DNA of 64,000 nucleotides from Oscillospiraceae bacterium (lineage in GTDB: Bacteria; Bacillota; Clostridia; Oscillospirales; Ruminococcaceae), in assembly GCA_024684395.1 (NCBI GenBank), contig JAIKWY010000110.1, positions 1 through 64,000 of the forward strand, read 5' to 3'. Positions 10,720-19,795 of the stretch are shown here, one piece after another (the stretch's first letter is position 1; every line of letters starts with the position of its first letter). A model generated the notes under the pieces. It had not been told where the DNA came from and searched no databases. It saw only the letters and a program-made list of their open reading frames with translations. The position numbers were made by a program, and so were the translations under genes.

Positions 10720-10750
10720 GACCTGCCCGGAGACGGGCAGGTCATTTCTG
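10720..10750 (+). terminator. Hairpin downstream of membrane protein gene
   Basis: GACCTGCCC..GGGCAGGTC then ATTTCT. Confidence 0.6.
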
Positions 10751-10917
10751 TGAGAAAATACTCGTTTTCCTGTATTGTGTTCCCGCCGAAGGCGGGAACA
10801 CAATACACCTGATGTCAGAAGTGAGATAAAACAGTTTATTTCTAATGCAGGGCATCTCTAAAAACCGCCTCTAAAACATAGTTTTTAGAGGTACCCTTGA
10901 GAGAAAGAGGCGTATGT

Positions 10918-11844
10918 ATGGAAGATATGGCGATCGTTGTATTAAGGCAGGCATTTATCATGCTCATGCTGATCTTGGTCGGGGCGGGATGCTTCAAGCT
11001 GAAGCTCCTGACAAAGCAGACAGTCACGGAGCTGTCCGGGCTGGTGCTCAAAGTTGTGAACCCGATCGTGATCCTGATGGCATACCAGCGGGAGAACAAG
11101 CCGGAGCTGGTACACAATCTCGGGTGGACGTTTCTGCTCACGGTGATCGCCTATCTGGTCGCCTGTGCGGTGGCATACCTCGGCATCCGGGACAAGGAGG
11201 GGCGGGAGACCGTCATCGAGCGCTTTTCGAGCATCTATTCCAACTGCGGGTTCATGGGGATCCCGCTTGTCATGGCGATGTTCGGGTATGAGGGCGTGTT
11301 CTATCTCACGGCGTTCCTGACGGGCTTCAATGCGCTGGTATGGTCGCACGGTGTCATGATGATGAGCGGGGAGCGCTCGTTGAGATCGCTCGTGAAGGTG
11401 CTGACCTCGCCGGCGATCATTGCCATCGTGGTGGGGATGATCCTGTTCTTCTTCAATATCACGCTGCCGTCGCTGCTGTCGGAGACATTCGAGATGGTCG
11501 GCAACCTGAACACGCCGCTGGCAATGATCGTTGCCGGTGCGACAATCGCACAGACTGACCTCATCAAGGTGCTCAGAAAGCCGAGGGTCTTCTATGTGGC
11601 GGCGCTCAAGCTGCTGGTGATCCCGCTTCTGTGCATCGTGATCTTCCGGTTCTTGCCGCTTGATCAGACGGTGGAGATGACCGTGCTGGCGGCTTCTGCT
11701 GCCCCGAGTGCTGCCATCTGCACGATGATGAGCCTGACCTACGACCGCAATGCGGCGTATGCTTCGGAGATCTTCGGGATGACGACGCTGCTGTCTGTTG
11801 CGACGATGCCGGTGATGATGATGGCTTATGGATGGATAGGCTAA
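10918..11844 (+). CDS. AEC family transporter (auxin efflux carrier fold)
   Basis: 10-TM pattern, VVNPIVILMAY, NCGFMGIPL motifs. Confidence 0.85.
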   Translation: MEDMAIVVLRQAFIMLMLILVGAGCFKLKLLTKQTVTELSGLVLKVVNPIVILMAYQRENKPELVHNLGWTFLLTVIAYLVACAVAYLGIRDKEGRETVIERFSSIYSNCGFMGIPLVMAMFGYEGVFYLTAFLTGFNALVWSHGVMMMSGERSLRSLVKVLTSPAIIAIVVGMILFFFNITLPSLLSETFEMVGNLNTPLAMIVAGATIAQTDLIKVLRKPRVFYVAALKLLVIPLLCIVIFRFLPLDQTVEMTVLAASAAPSAAICTMMSLTYDRNAAYASEIFGMTTLLSVATMPVMMMAYGWIG

Positions 11845-11864
11845 GCGCATATAGATAAAATGAT

Positions 11865-11897
11865 GCCCTGCATTCCTTGGGGAATGCAGGGCAGTTT
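11865..11897 (+). terminator. Terminator hairpin
   Basis: GCCCTGCATTCC..GGAATGCAGGGC then AGTTTTGG. Confidence 0.7.
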
Positions 11898-11899
11898 TG

Positions 11900-12095
11900 G
11901 CATTGTCGGGGGCGCTGATGCCGCCGCTGAGCGGCGGGGAAAGGCTTGCTCGGAGGGAAATTCTCCCCTTGCAGAGTGCCTTCGGTTTCAGGAGATTTCG
12001 CCGTCTGCGGACGGCGACCAGAGGGCTTTGCCCTCTGGACTCCCACAAACTTTTTTTACGGAAAAAAAGTTTGATCAAAAAACGATCTTGGGTCT
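11900..12095. repeat. Multi-hairpin intergenic repeat, second copy
   Basis: ccagagggctttgccctctggactccca and aactttttttacggaaaaaaagtt palindromes; shares ccagaggg..ccctctgg..ctccc with 2955-3076. Confidence 0.55.
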
Positions 12096-12104
12096 CTCTG
12101 TAAC

Positions 12105-13676
12105 TTACTTCACAAAATCCGTGATCTTCACATCTTCCCTGCCTGCGCCTACAGCGGCGGCATAGACGAGGATGACTGCGGCATCGGAGGCGTTGACGTT
12201 CTCGTCGCCGTTGACATTGGCGGCAAGCATCTGGTTCTCCGTCAGGGCGGCTTCCTTGCCTGCGCCGATGCTGGCGGCGGCGATGAGCACCTGTGCGGCA
12301 TCCGAGGCGTTGATCGTCCCGTCTTCATTCACATCGCCGAGGGTGTAGGTCGGGAACTTGCCGAGGGAGATGAACGGGATGTCGTTCTCATCGGCATAGG
12401 TCTTGGCGGTGGAGGGCTCATAGCCCGTGATGGTGCAGCCCTCCGGGAGCGTGAGCTTGGCGGCGGCGACATCCATATCCGGGTTCAGGATCGTGATGTT
12501 TTTCAGGGCATCGGTGGGCTCGAGCGCACTCATACCGAACTTCGCCACATGCTCGCCGAGGACGATCTCCTCCACATTCGGGCAGCTCTTGAAGGCGTTG
12601 TAGGGCAGTTCCTCCAGACCGTCACCGGTCTCGATGCGTTCGAGTGCGATACAGCCGTTGGCGAGCTCAACGCCGAGCTTGGTCAGGCTGTCCGGGAGGA
12701 TCAGTTCTTTCAGGGAGATGCATCTGCGGAAGGTGTAGGATCCGATCTCCTTCACGCCCTCCTCGATGGTGATATGTTCGAGCTTGTCGCAGTTGTTGAA
12801 GGCGTTGTCGGAGATGACCTCCACGCTGCCGGGGATGGTGATCTCGGTCAGACCGCTGCCGAGGAATGCCGCCGAGCCAATGATCGTCAGGCTGTCCGGC
12901 AGCGTGAGCGTCTGGAGGGTGGTGCAGTTCTTGAAGGTGTAGTTGCCGATCTTCTTCAAGCCGCTGCCGAGCTTCACGGTCTTGAGGTTTTCACATTCTG
13001 CAAATGCTTCAAAGTCCAGCTCCTCCACGCCGTTGCCGACAGTGATGCTTTTGAGCGCAGAGCAGCGCAGGACGAACTGCGCACCCACGGACTTGACGCT
13101 GTCCGGGACGGTGATGGCGGGCAGCGAATAGCAGTCGATGAAGCAGTAATTGCCCAGATCCTCCACGCCGTCCTCAATGGTGACGCTTTCGAGCGCCGCA
13201 CACTCGCCGAATGCGCCGTCACCCATCTTCTTAACAGAGCCGGGGAGCGTCAGCGTTGTCAGACCGCTTTCCCGGAATGCTTCCTGTCCGATGCTTTCGA
13301 GCCCCTCCGGCAGGGTGACAGTTTTCAGCTTGGTGCAGCCGTAGAAGGCGTTCGTGCCGATGCTCTTCACATACTTGCCGAGCTTGACGGAGGTGACGCC
13401 CTCCTGTCCACGGAATGCCTCGAAGCCGATCTCCGTGACCGCTGTGCCGTCAAGCTCATCCGGGATCTCTACGGCGCCTGTGATGTTGGCTTCGCAGCTC
13501 TGGATGATGGCGTGGTAGCCCTCGTCATCGGCAACGACGCTGTAGTGCAGACCGGCATATGTGCCGTCCGTGCCAGCCTGTGCGATGATGGCGGCTGTCT
13601 CCGGGATGACTGCCATCGGAGCGGCAGTGCAGAGCATGGAGAGAGCGGCGATGCCGGCTAAAACTCTGTGTTTCAT
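12105..13676 (-). CDS. Secreted BspA-type leucine-rich repeat protein with C-terminal type I dockerin
   Basis: Signal peptide; repeated L(T/E)xVTIPxxVxxIGxxAFxxCxxL units; dockerin duplet GDVNEDGTINASDAAQVLIAAASIGAG / ANVNGDENVNASDAAVILVYAAAVGAG. Confidence 0.9.
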   Translation of the reverse strand: MKHRVLAGIAALSMLCTAAPMAVIPETAAIIAQAGTDGTYAGLHYSVVADDEGYHAIIQSCEANITGAVEIPDELDGTAVTEIGFEAFRGQEGVTSVKLGKYVKSIGTNAFYGCTKLKTVTLPEGLESIGQEAFRESGLTTLTLPGSVKKMGDGAFGECAALESVTIEDGVEDLGNYCFIDCYSLPAITVPDSVKSVGAQFVLRCSALKSITVGNGVEELDFEAFAECENLKTVKLGSGLKKIGNYTFKNCTTLQTLTLPDSLTIIGSAAFLGSGLTEITIPGSVEVISDNAFNNCDKLEHITIEEGVKEIGSYTFRRCISLKELILPDSLTKLGVELANGCIALERIETGDGLEELPYNAFKSCPNVEEIVLGEHVAKFGMSALEPTDALKNITILNPDMDVAAAKLTLPEGCTITGYEPSTAKTYADENDIPFISLGKFPTYTLGDVNEDGTINASDAAQVLIAAASIGAGKEAALTENQMLAANVNGDENVNASDAAVILVYAAAVGAGREDVKITDFVK

Positions 13677-13745
13677 ATTCTTTTCCTCTTTACATGTTTT
13701 TTATTCCGTTTGACGGGAATAGATAGCTCCTGCTTGGAACAGGGC

Positions 13746-13808
13746 TTACTTGACGAAATCGGTGATGCTGCACATGGCGAGTGCGGTCGCTGCGAATTGT
13801 CTTTTTAT
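13746..13808 (-). pseudogene. Remnant of a dockerin gene: signal-peptide start fused to dockerin C-terminal tail
   Basis: Minus-strand AAAGGAG (13818-13824), 9 nt, then ATA-AAA-AGA.. = (I/M)KRQFAATALAMCSITDFVK*; ITDFVK* matches the end of the adjacent LRR-dockerin protein. Confidence 0.5.
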
Positions 13809-14001
13809 GTCAGGTTTCTCCTTTTGGAACAATATGGCGGACTTGCGTCTGTATGAACGCCCGATCCGGAGCGCATCGCCAAAAATACACGGAGATCGGA
13901 CAGATCCCCTTTATAATAAGTAGGCAGGAATGGAGCTGCTGCGGCTTTTTTGTATATTCCTACAAAATTGATATGCAAAGCGGATATTTCGTCAGAACCG
14001 C

Positions 14002-14030
14002 TTGAAAACGGCAGGAAAGTATGCTATAAT
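14002..14030 (+). promoter_or_regulatory. Sigma-A-type promoter for luxS
   Basis: TTGAAA-N17-TATAAT. Confidence 0.7.
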
Positions 14031-14077
14031 AGAACTGTTCAACAAACTTTGAACGGAATACCGAAGGAGGAACTATC

Positions 14078-14602
14078 ATGGAACTGATCGCAAGCTTTTC
14101 CGTAGACCATACCGCCATCATCCCCGGCATTTTTGTCAGCCGTGTGGATCAGCTCGGCGATGGTCTCATCACGACCTATGACATCAGAGTCACCAGACCC
14201 AACCGGGAGCCCGCAATCGACGTGTCTGCGATGCATTCGCTGGAGCACATCATTGCGACCTATCTCCGGAACGATCCCGACTGGAAGGACGAGGTCATCT
14301 ACTGGGGTCCGATGGGATGTCTGACCGGCTTCTACCTCATCCTGAAGGGCAACCGCAAGCCGCAGGAGATCCACGGGCTGCTCCTCAATGCCTTCCGCTC
14401 TGTGGAGAAGGCGGACATCGTGCCCGGTGCGCAGGAGAAGAACTGCGGCAACTATCTGCTGCACAATCTGCCGATGGCAAAGTGGTATGCAGCCAAATTT
14501 GCCGACTATCTCGCTGCCAACGCCGACAAGCCGGAGATTTTCGAGTATCCGAAGACCGAGCGCCTTGTGACGGATGACGGACAGCAGTTCTTTGATTCCT
14601 GA
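14078..14602 (+). CDS. luxS: S-ribosylhomocysteine lyase LuxS
   Basis: SMHSLEHIIAT-type zinc motif (AMHSLEHIIATYLRN), GPMGCLTGFYL. Confidence 0.95.
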   Translation: MELIASFSVDHTAIIPGIFVSRVDQLGDGLITTYDIRVTRPNREPAIDVSAMHSLEHIIATYLRNDPDWKDEVIYWGPMGCLTGFYLILKGNRKPQEIHGLLLNAFRSVEKADIVPGAQEKNCGNYLLHNLPMAKWYAAKFADYLAANADKPEIFEYPKTERLVTDDGQQFFDS

Positions 14603-14613
14603 TGCTTTACAGC

Positions 14614-14648
14614 AGCCCCTCCCCGGCTCGGGGAGGGGCTGTTTTGTG
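14614..14648 (+). terminator. Rho-independent terminator
   Basis: AGCCCCTCCCCG..CGGGGAGGGGCT then GTTTTG. Confidence 0.8.
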
Positions 14649-14707
14649 ATCAGCGGAGATGGTATATTGAAGCCTCCGTATGGCGGCGGTCTCCAAAACA
14701 GAGAGCG

Positions 14708-14795
14708 TTGCAGCCTTTGCGAAGCATTGGCTGCAAGCGGGAAAATAGGCAAGCCCTGTCCTTCTGAGGATCATCTGCCCGTGCGGGCTCCGCAC
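14708..14795. repeat. Dispersed two-hairpin element, copy A
   Basis: TTGCAGCC-TTTGCGAAGCATT-GGCTGCAA then, about 44 nt later, GTGCGG-GCT-CCGCAC. Confidence 0.5.
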
Positions 14796-16024
14796 CCACC
14801 GTTCATGTAGAAATTCTTCATGAGGATGAGGGAACAGCCTGCCAGGAAGTCGGTCTTGTCCTCTACGGTGCTCAGGACGATGCGCTCGGCGATGTCATCA
14901 CCGGCGTACTCCTTGATATAAGAACGGAACTGCGAGAAGCCACGCTCGGAGAGCCCGAAGTGATGCAGCACCACACGCTGTGACTGGAAGCAGCAGACCA
15001 AGTTATGCAGTAGCACGCTCCAGTCCTGCATGATCCCACGCACGACCGCTTCGCAGCGGGAATCACCGGCGGAGACTGCCTGGTACATCTGTTCGAGGGT
15101 CACATGCTCGATATAGCCGTCCGTTGCCGAATACAGGAACGGCGTGCGCTCCTTGGAATAGACCTCGGCGATCCGTGCCTGCATCGCCTGCACGGAGAGC
15201 TGCGCACGCACGGAGCCTGCCGGATAGCCGTCCTGCTGCCTGCCGCCGGGGCGGATGATGCAGCGCTCGGTCATATAGCTGTAGGTGAGATAGTCGGTCT
15301 CGCTTTTCTCCGGACGGAGCACGGAAATGTGGATGTGTCCGCCGAGATGGATGTAGACCTGGTTCGTGCTCGGCACGCCGCTGCGCTGGAGGTCGGCATT
15401 GGCGAGGGACAGCAGCCATACTGCATTGCCGCAGAAAACCTGGGGCATCTGGGGGACGGACAGTGCCTTGGTCAGTTCGCTGAAATCGAGCTGACCGTCT
15501 TTATAGAACACACGCATCCTGCCGATCATGATGGGCATGACGCCCACGCCGAGCCCGAGCACGTCATCCCGCTTGAGACAGGCGTTGCTCATCATGCGCT
15601 CGGCGGCGCTGATGATGAACTGCTGGATCTCCTTGCGGCTGGTGTGGTCGGTGCAGGGCATGGAGAGCTTGTCGAGGATCTCCATGTGCATGGTACACAG
15701 CCCGACTGTGATCTCCTGTTCGCTGATGACGGCGCCGAGGATGAATTTATAGTTGGCATTGATGTCAAGCAAGATCTTACGTCTGCCCTTGGGGAGCTTG
15801 TTGTCCTGCTCCTTCTGCTGATAGGGCGCTTCGCCGATCTCCACGAGGATGCCCTCGGCGATCATGGCGTTGGTGATCTGTGTGATGGAAGCCCGGGTGA
15901 TCTGGAGCATGGCGGAAAGATCCACACGGGAGATCGGTCCTGCCTCCCAGACTGTCCGGAGCACCTGCATCCGGTTGATGCGTTTCAGATCGAGCTTGCT
16001 GATACCGCTGAGCATAGCGGACAC
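14771..16024 (-). CDS. ROK family transcriptional regulator (NagC/XylR-like)
   Basis: N-terminal wHTH (NRMQVLRTVWEAGPISRVDLSAMLQITRASITQITNAMIAEGILVE) plus ROK-fold C-terminal region. Confidence 0.8.
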   Translation of the reverse strand: MSAMLSGISKLDLKRINRMQVLRTVWEAGPISRVDLSAMLQITRASITQITNAMIAEGILVEIGEAPYQQKEQDNKLPKGRRKILLDINANYKFILGAVISEQEITVGLCTMHMEILDKLSMPCTDHTSRKEIQQFIISAAERMMSNACLKRDDVLGLGVGVMPIMIGRMRVFYKDGQLDFSELTKALSVPQMPQVFCGNAVWLLSLANADLQRSGVPSTNQVYIHLGGHIHISVLRPEKSETDYLTYSYMTERCIIRPGGRQQDGYPAGSVRAQLSVQAMQARIAEVYSKERTPFLYSATDGYIEHVTLEQMYQAVSAGDSRCEAVVRGIMQDWSVLLHNLVCCFQSQRVVLHHFGLSERGFSQFRSYIKEYAGDDIAERIVLSTVEDKTDFLAGCSLILMKNFYMNGGCGARTGR

Positions 16025-16040
16025 TCCTTTGTTAATTGAT

Positions 16041-16117
16041 TTACTTAATTATAGCATACTTCCCCCAAAAAGGCAAGTGCGCATCCTGCACAAGATGCGG
16101 AGGGTAATTAAGTTAAA
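16041..16117. promoter_or_regulatory. Putative ROK operator pair
   Basis: TTTACTTAATTA (16041-16052) and inverted TAATTAAGTTAAA (16105-16117) immediately upstream of the ROK gene. Confidence 0.35.
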
Positions 16118-16285
16118 TATGTGTACTTTATACTTTGCATCGCATGCCGGATGCACAAAATGCATATCAGCGTTTTGTGCAGATAGTAGAAAGTTGATGG
16201 GGATTTTACAAAAGGCTTGTATTTTTTTAGCATTTTTGTATAATGAAAATAGAGCCATAAACCACTTGCACAGGAGGGGTGCTGT

Positions 16286-16999
16286 ATGAAAAAGAGAATG
16301 GCTGCCGGGGTGGCGGCGCTGGTGATGGGGCTGTCTGTGGCATCGCTCCCGGTGCAGGCGCTGAGCCTGGGTAATGTCAACGGCGACGGTGCCGTGAATG
16401 CGTCCGATGCGGCGGTCGTGCTGATCGCATCGGCGGCGATGGGCGCAGGGCGCAGCAGCGGGCTTTCCGGTGCGCAGCTACAGGCTGCTGATGTCAACGG
16501 CGACAGCGTGGTCAATGCATCCGATGCGGCGGTCATCCTCATCTATGCCGCAGCGGCGGGGGCTGGCAGCACGCAGACGCTCGAAGAATACCTCCGGTCG
16601 CAGGGGCAGAGCGGGATGCAGAGCTATGCGGATGCGGTGGTCTATTATGTCAATGTCGAGCGGCAGAAGGCGGGGCTGAGACCCGTTTCGGTGATGCCTT
16701 CCCTGCAAAATGCGGCGCAGACCCGTGCCAACGAGCTGTGTACCTCCTATTCCCACACCCGCCCCGACGGACGTGATCCGCTTACGGCGCTGGACGATGC
16801 GGGGATCCGGTGGGGACATGCCGGGGAGAATATCGCCTATGGCAATCTGTCGGCGGAGGAGATGGTGAACGCCTGGATGGCTTCCAAGCCGCACAAAGCC
16901 AATATCTTGCAGGAGGATTTCGAGTACATCGGCGTCGGCGTGGCGGAGAAGAACGGGATGCGCTACTGGGCACAGCTCTTTGCAGGGCTGCTGTACTGA
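16286..16999 (+). CDS. Secreted protein with N-terminal dockerin and C-terminal CAP (SCP/PR-1) domain
   Basis: Signal peptide; GNVNGDGAVNASDAAVVLIASAAMGAG / ADVNGDSVVNASDAAVILIYAAAAGAG; CAP motifs YVNVERQKAGLRPV, GHAGENIAYG, HKANILQEDFEYIGVGV. Confidence 0.88.
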   Translation: MKKRMAAGVAALVMGLSVASLPVQALSLGNVNGDGAVNASDAAVVLIASAAMGAGRSSGLSGAQLQAADVNGDSVVNASDAAVILIYAAAAGAGSTQTLEEYLRSQGQSGMQSYADAVVYYVNVERQKAGLRPVSVMPSLQNAAQTRANELCTSYSHTRPDGRDPLTALDDAGIRWGHAGENIAYGNLSAEEMVNAWMASKPHKANILQEDFEYIGVGVAEKNGMRYWAQLFAGLLY

Positions 17000-17041
17000 G
17001 CGCATGGCGGGGATCTGCCGGAATAAACAGAATAGCGCCAA

Positions 17042-17075
17042 AATGCCTCCCGGGGTGAACCGGGAGGCATTTTTA
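17042..17075 (+). terminator. Rho-independent terminator
   Basis: ATGCCTCCCGG..CCGGGAGGCAT then TTTTA. Confidence 0.85.
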
Positions 17076-17159
17076 CAGAAAAAAGATGACAAGGACTATT
17101 GTCTGAGACGCAATGAACTGCATCAGAGCGGCTTGTGTGACGGATGAAAATGCACAACG

Positions 17160-17248
17160 ATGCCCCCTTGCGAAGCATTGGGGGCATGTGGTCATATAAA
17201 CAATACGCTTCCGGATCGCAGAGCGACCTGCCGGCACGGGCTTCGTGC
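17160..17248. repeat. Dispersed two-hairpin element, copy B
   Basis: ATGCCCCC-TTGCGAAGCATT-GGGGGCAT then, about 46 nt later, GCACG-GGCTT-CGTGC. Confidence 0.5.
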
Positions 17249-17437
17249 AGATACACAAATGCCCTCCGGTGGGAGGGTACTTGTGCATGATATAGGGATT
17301 ATTGGGGATTTATCATAATAACGCTGGGGTAGAAACGTTATTACCGTAAATCAGGTAGCTATACTTGCTACGCCATCAATTATAACGGACTTATATGTGA
17401 ATTTGGTGATAGCTATGTGATAGAATTGTGAAAATTG

Positions 17438-18877
17438 TCATTTTCTCATCAAAAACCAGAAAACGGAGCCCTCGCCGAGCTTCGACTGCACGCCGAAGGT
17501 ATAATTATGCAGCTTCAAGATCGCCTTGACGATCGACAAGCCGAGACCGGTGCCGACAACTTCCCGCTTGTGGTTCTCGCTGCGGTAGTACTTGTCGAAG
17601 ATCTTGCGGATCTTGTCCTCCTCGATGCCGTCGCCGGTGTCACGCACCTCGATGCGCACGCCCTCGTCTGTGTTCACCTGGCGGACAAAGACGTTCTTGT
17701 CCTCGCCGGTGTAGTTGATGGCGTTGTTGATGAGGTTGCAGACCACACGCTCCATCTTGCCGGGGTCGCAGGTGATCTCGCAGGATTCGTCCGGGGTGAA
17801 GTGGATGTTGTAGCCCATCTGCTCGGAGACGCCCTTGTAGCGGGTGATGATGTCGGAGAGCCAGGCCGCTGCGTCGATGGTCTGCAATTCGAGCTTCTGG
17901 GAGCCGTTCTCGAGCTTGGACAGGTCGAGGATGTCGTTGACCAGTGCGGTCAGGCGGTCGGTCTCGTCAATGATGACTTGCAGATGCATGTTGCGCTTCA
18001 CGGGGTTGTCGCCGGAGAGGTCACGGATCATCTCGGCATAGGCTTTGAGCATCGTCAGCGGCGTGCGCAGATCGTGGGAGACATTCGCCACGAGGTCACG
18101 CTGCATGGAATCCGCCTTGGAGATCTCCCGCTCCGCATCGGTCAGCGCCCGTGCCAGCTCATCCACCTCCCGGCAGCTGCCGCCCTCAAAGCGGGTCTGG
18201 TAGTCGCCGTGTGCCATGCGCTTGGCGGATTCGGTGATCTTGGTGATCGGCACGGAGAGACGGTTGGAGAGCCCCACTGCCATGAGAAAGCCCACTGCCA
18301 GGATCACAAGGCTGAGGATGAGGATGAAGTGCTTCTGGATGTGCAAGGTCGTGCCGACGGGTTCGAGGATCGTGTTCAGGAAGATGCAGCCCTGTATGTC
18401 GTCCTTGGTGCCGATGATGCGGCCGACCACGAGCGTCTGCATACCGATCTTCTCGTTGAAGACTTTCAGCCGGATGGTGCCGTCCTCGCTCTGGTCGAGG
18501 GCTTCGACAAATTGCAGGATCATCGTGTCATGGCCGTGGAGAAGGCAGTTGTTGCCCATCACGTCACGGTAATAGGGCGCACGGTTGCGGCTGTCGAACA
18601 GCGAGATGCAGACCTGGTTGCTGACAGCGGCATTGGTGAGCTTCTGGCGGAAGGTCTCACGGTCTTCGTTCGCAAACGAATCGAGCAGCATGTCTGCGAT
18701 CTCCTCGGTCTCCCGGATGCGGGTGTTGTAGTAGACACGCTCGAGCAGCACGACTTCGAGCAGCCAGAGGAGACCTGCCATGATGATCGTGAGCAGCACG
18801 AAGCACAGGGCGATCTTGACCTGTAACGGCGTGCGGCTGCTCAGACGTCTGTGGAGTGCCTTAATTCGCCTCAGCAT
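17438..18877 (-). CDS. Sensor histidine kinase (TM-HAMP-HisKA-HATPase)
   Basis: Two TM segments, VSHDLRTPLTMLKAYAEMI H-box, NLINNAINYTG N-box, DTGDGIEEDK, GTGLGLSIVK. Confidence 0.92.
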   Translation of the reverse strand: MLRRIKALHRRLSSRTPLQVKIALCFVLLTIIMAGLLWLLEVVLLERVYYNTRIRETEEIADMLLDSFANEDRETFRQKLTNAAVSNQVCISLFDSRNRAPYYRDVMGNNCLLHGHDTMILQFVEALDQSEDGTIRLKVFNEKIGMQTLVVGRIIGTKDDIQGCIFLNTILEPVGTTLHIQKHFILILSLVILAVGFLMAVGLSNRLSVPITKITESAKRMAHGDYQTRFEGGSCREVDELARALTDAEREISKADSMQRDLVANVSHDLRTPLTMLKAYAEMIRDLSGDNPVKRNMHLQVIIDETDRLTALVNDILDLSKLENGSQKLELQTIDAAAWLSDIITRYKGVSEQMGYNIHFTPDESCEITCDPGKMERVVCNLINNAINYTGEDKNVFVRQVNTDEGVRIEVRDTGDGIEEDKIRKIFDKYYRSENHKREVVGTGLGLSIVKAILKLHNYTFGVQSKLGEGSVFWFLMRK

Positions 18878-19550
18878 CGAATTTATAGCCGATGCTGCGC
18901 AGCGTTACGATGTGGTTCCGGTAGTTGCCGAGACTGCTGCGGAGCATCTTGATGTGCGTATCGACCGTTCTGTCATCGCCGAAGAAATCATAGCCCCAGA
19001 CGGCTTCGAGGAGCTGCTCTCTCGACAGGGCACGACCCTTGTTGCGCACGAGGTAGAACAGCAGGTCGTATTCCTTGGGGGTCATGGACGCCTTGACGCC
19101 GTCTACATAGACCTCACGCCCGGAGAGGTCGATCTCGAGACCGCCGAATTTCAGGCGCTCTTCGCCGTTGTCTGCCGGTGCGGCGGATGCCTTGCTGCGC
19201 AGGAGCACTGCCTTGACACGAGCCATCAGCTCCTTGGGGGAGAAGGGCTTCACGACATAGTCATCGACACCGATCTCGAAGCCGAACAGCTTGTCATACT
19301 CCTCGCCGCGGGCGGAGAGCATGATGATCGGGATGGACTTGGTCTTGCGGATCTCCTTGCTGGCGGAATAGCCGTCGAGCTTGGGCATCATGACATCCAT
19401 GATGACAAGGTCATAATCATTCTGGCGGCATTTTTCAACAGCCTCCATGCCGTTGGCGGCTTCGTCTACTTCATAGCCCTCAAATTCTGCATATTCTCTG
19501 ACGACGGCACGGATGTTGACTTCGTCGTCTACAATTAACAGTCTGCTCAT
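18861..19550 (-). CDS. OmpR/PhoB family response regulator
   Basis: LLIVDDEVNIR, DLVIMDVMMPKLDG, C-terminal wHTH; overlaps the kinase start by 17 nt. Confidence 0.93.
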   Translation of the reverse strand: MSRLLIVDDEVNIRAVVREYAEFEGYEVDEAANGMEAVEKCRQNDYDLVIMDVMMPKLDGYSASKEIRKTKSIPIIMLSARGEEYDKLFGFEIGVDDYVVKPFSPKELMARVKAVLLRSKASAAPADNGEERLKFGGLEIDLSGREVYVDGVKASMTPKEYDLLFYLVRNKGRALSREQLLEAVWGYDFFGDDRTVDTHIKMLRSSLGNYRNHIVTLRSIGYKFDAEAN

Positions 19551-19707
19551 GGTGATAACGTCCTTTCTCTTTGAAATGGAGCGCAATGCTCTGCTATTAT
19601 TATAACAGATTATAACTTATTTTACAAGAGCGAAGTGTGAGTTTTGTGATAATCCGGGCAAAATGCGATGATATTTCGGTCGAATTGCGAAAAATCAGAA
19701 AAAAGCA

Positions 19708-19736
19708 TTGCGTTTTCGGGAAATTTGTGGTATACT
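19708..19736 (+). promoter_or_regulatory. Sigma-A-type promoter for CapA-like gene
   Basis: TTGCGT-N17-TATACT. Confidence 0.55.
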
Positions 19737-19795
19737 GGACTTTTGTAGGAAAAGATCCGAAGGACGTTTTGTCAAACAGAAAGGAAGCAGATACT

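Noticed and set aside
14607-17288. Small ORFs encoding QCFAKA/QCFARG peptides
   Set aside because: Translations of the dispersed hairpin element rather than genes.
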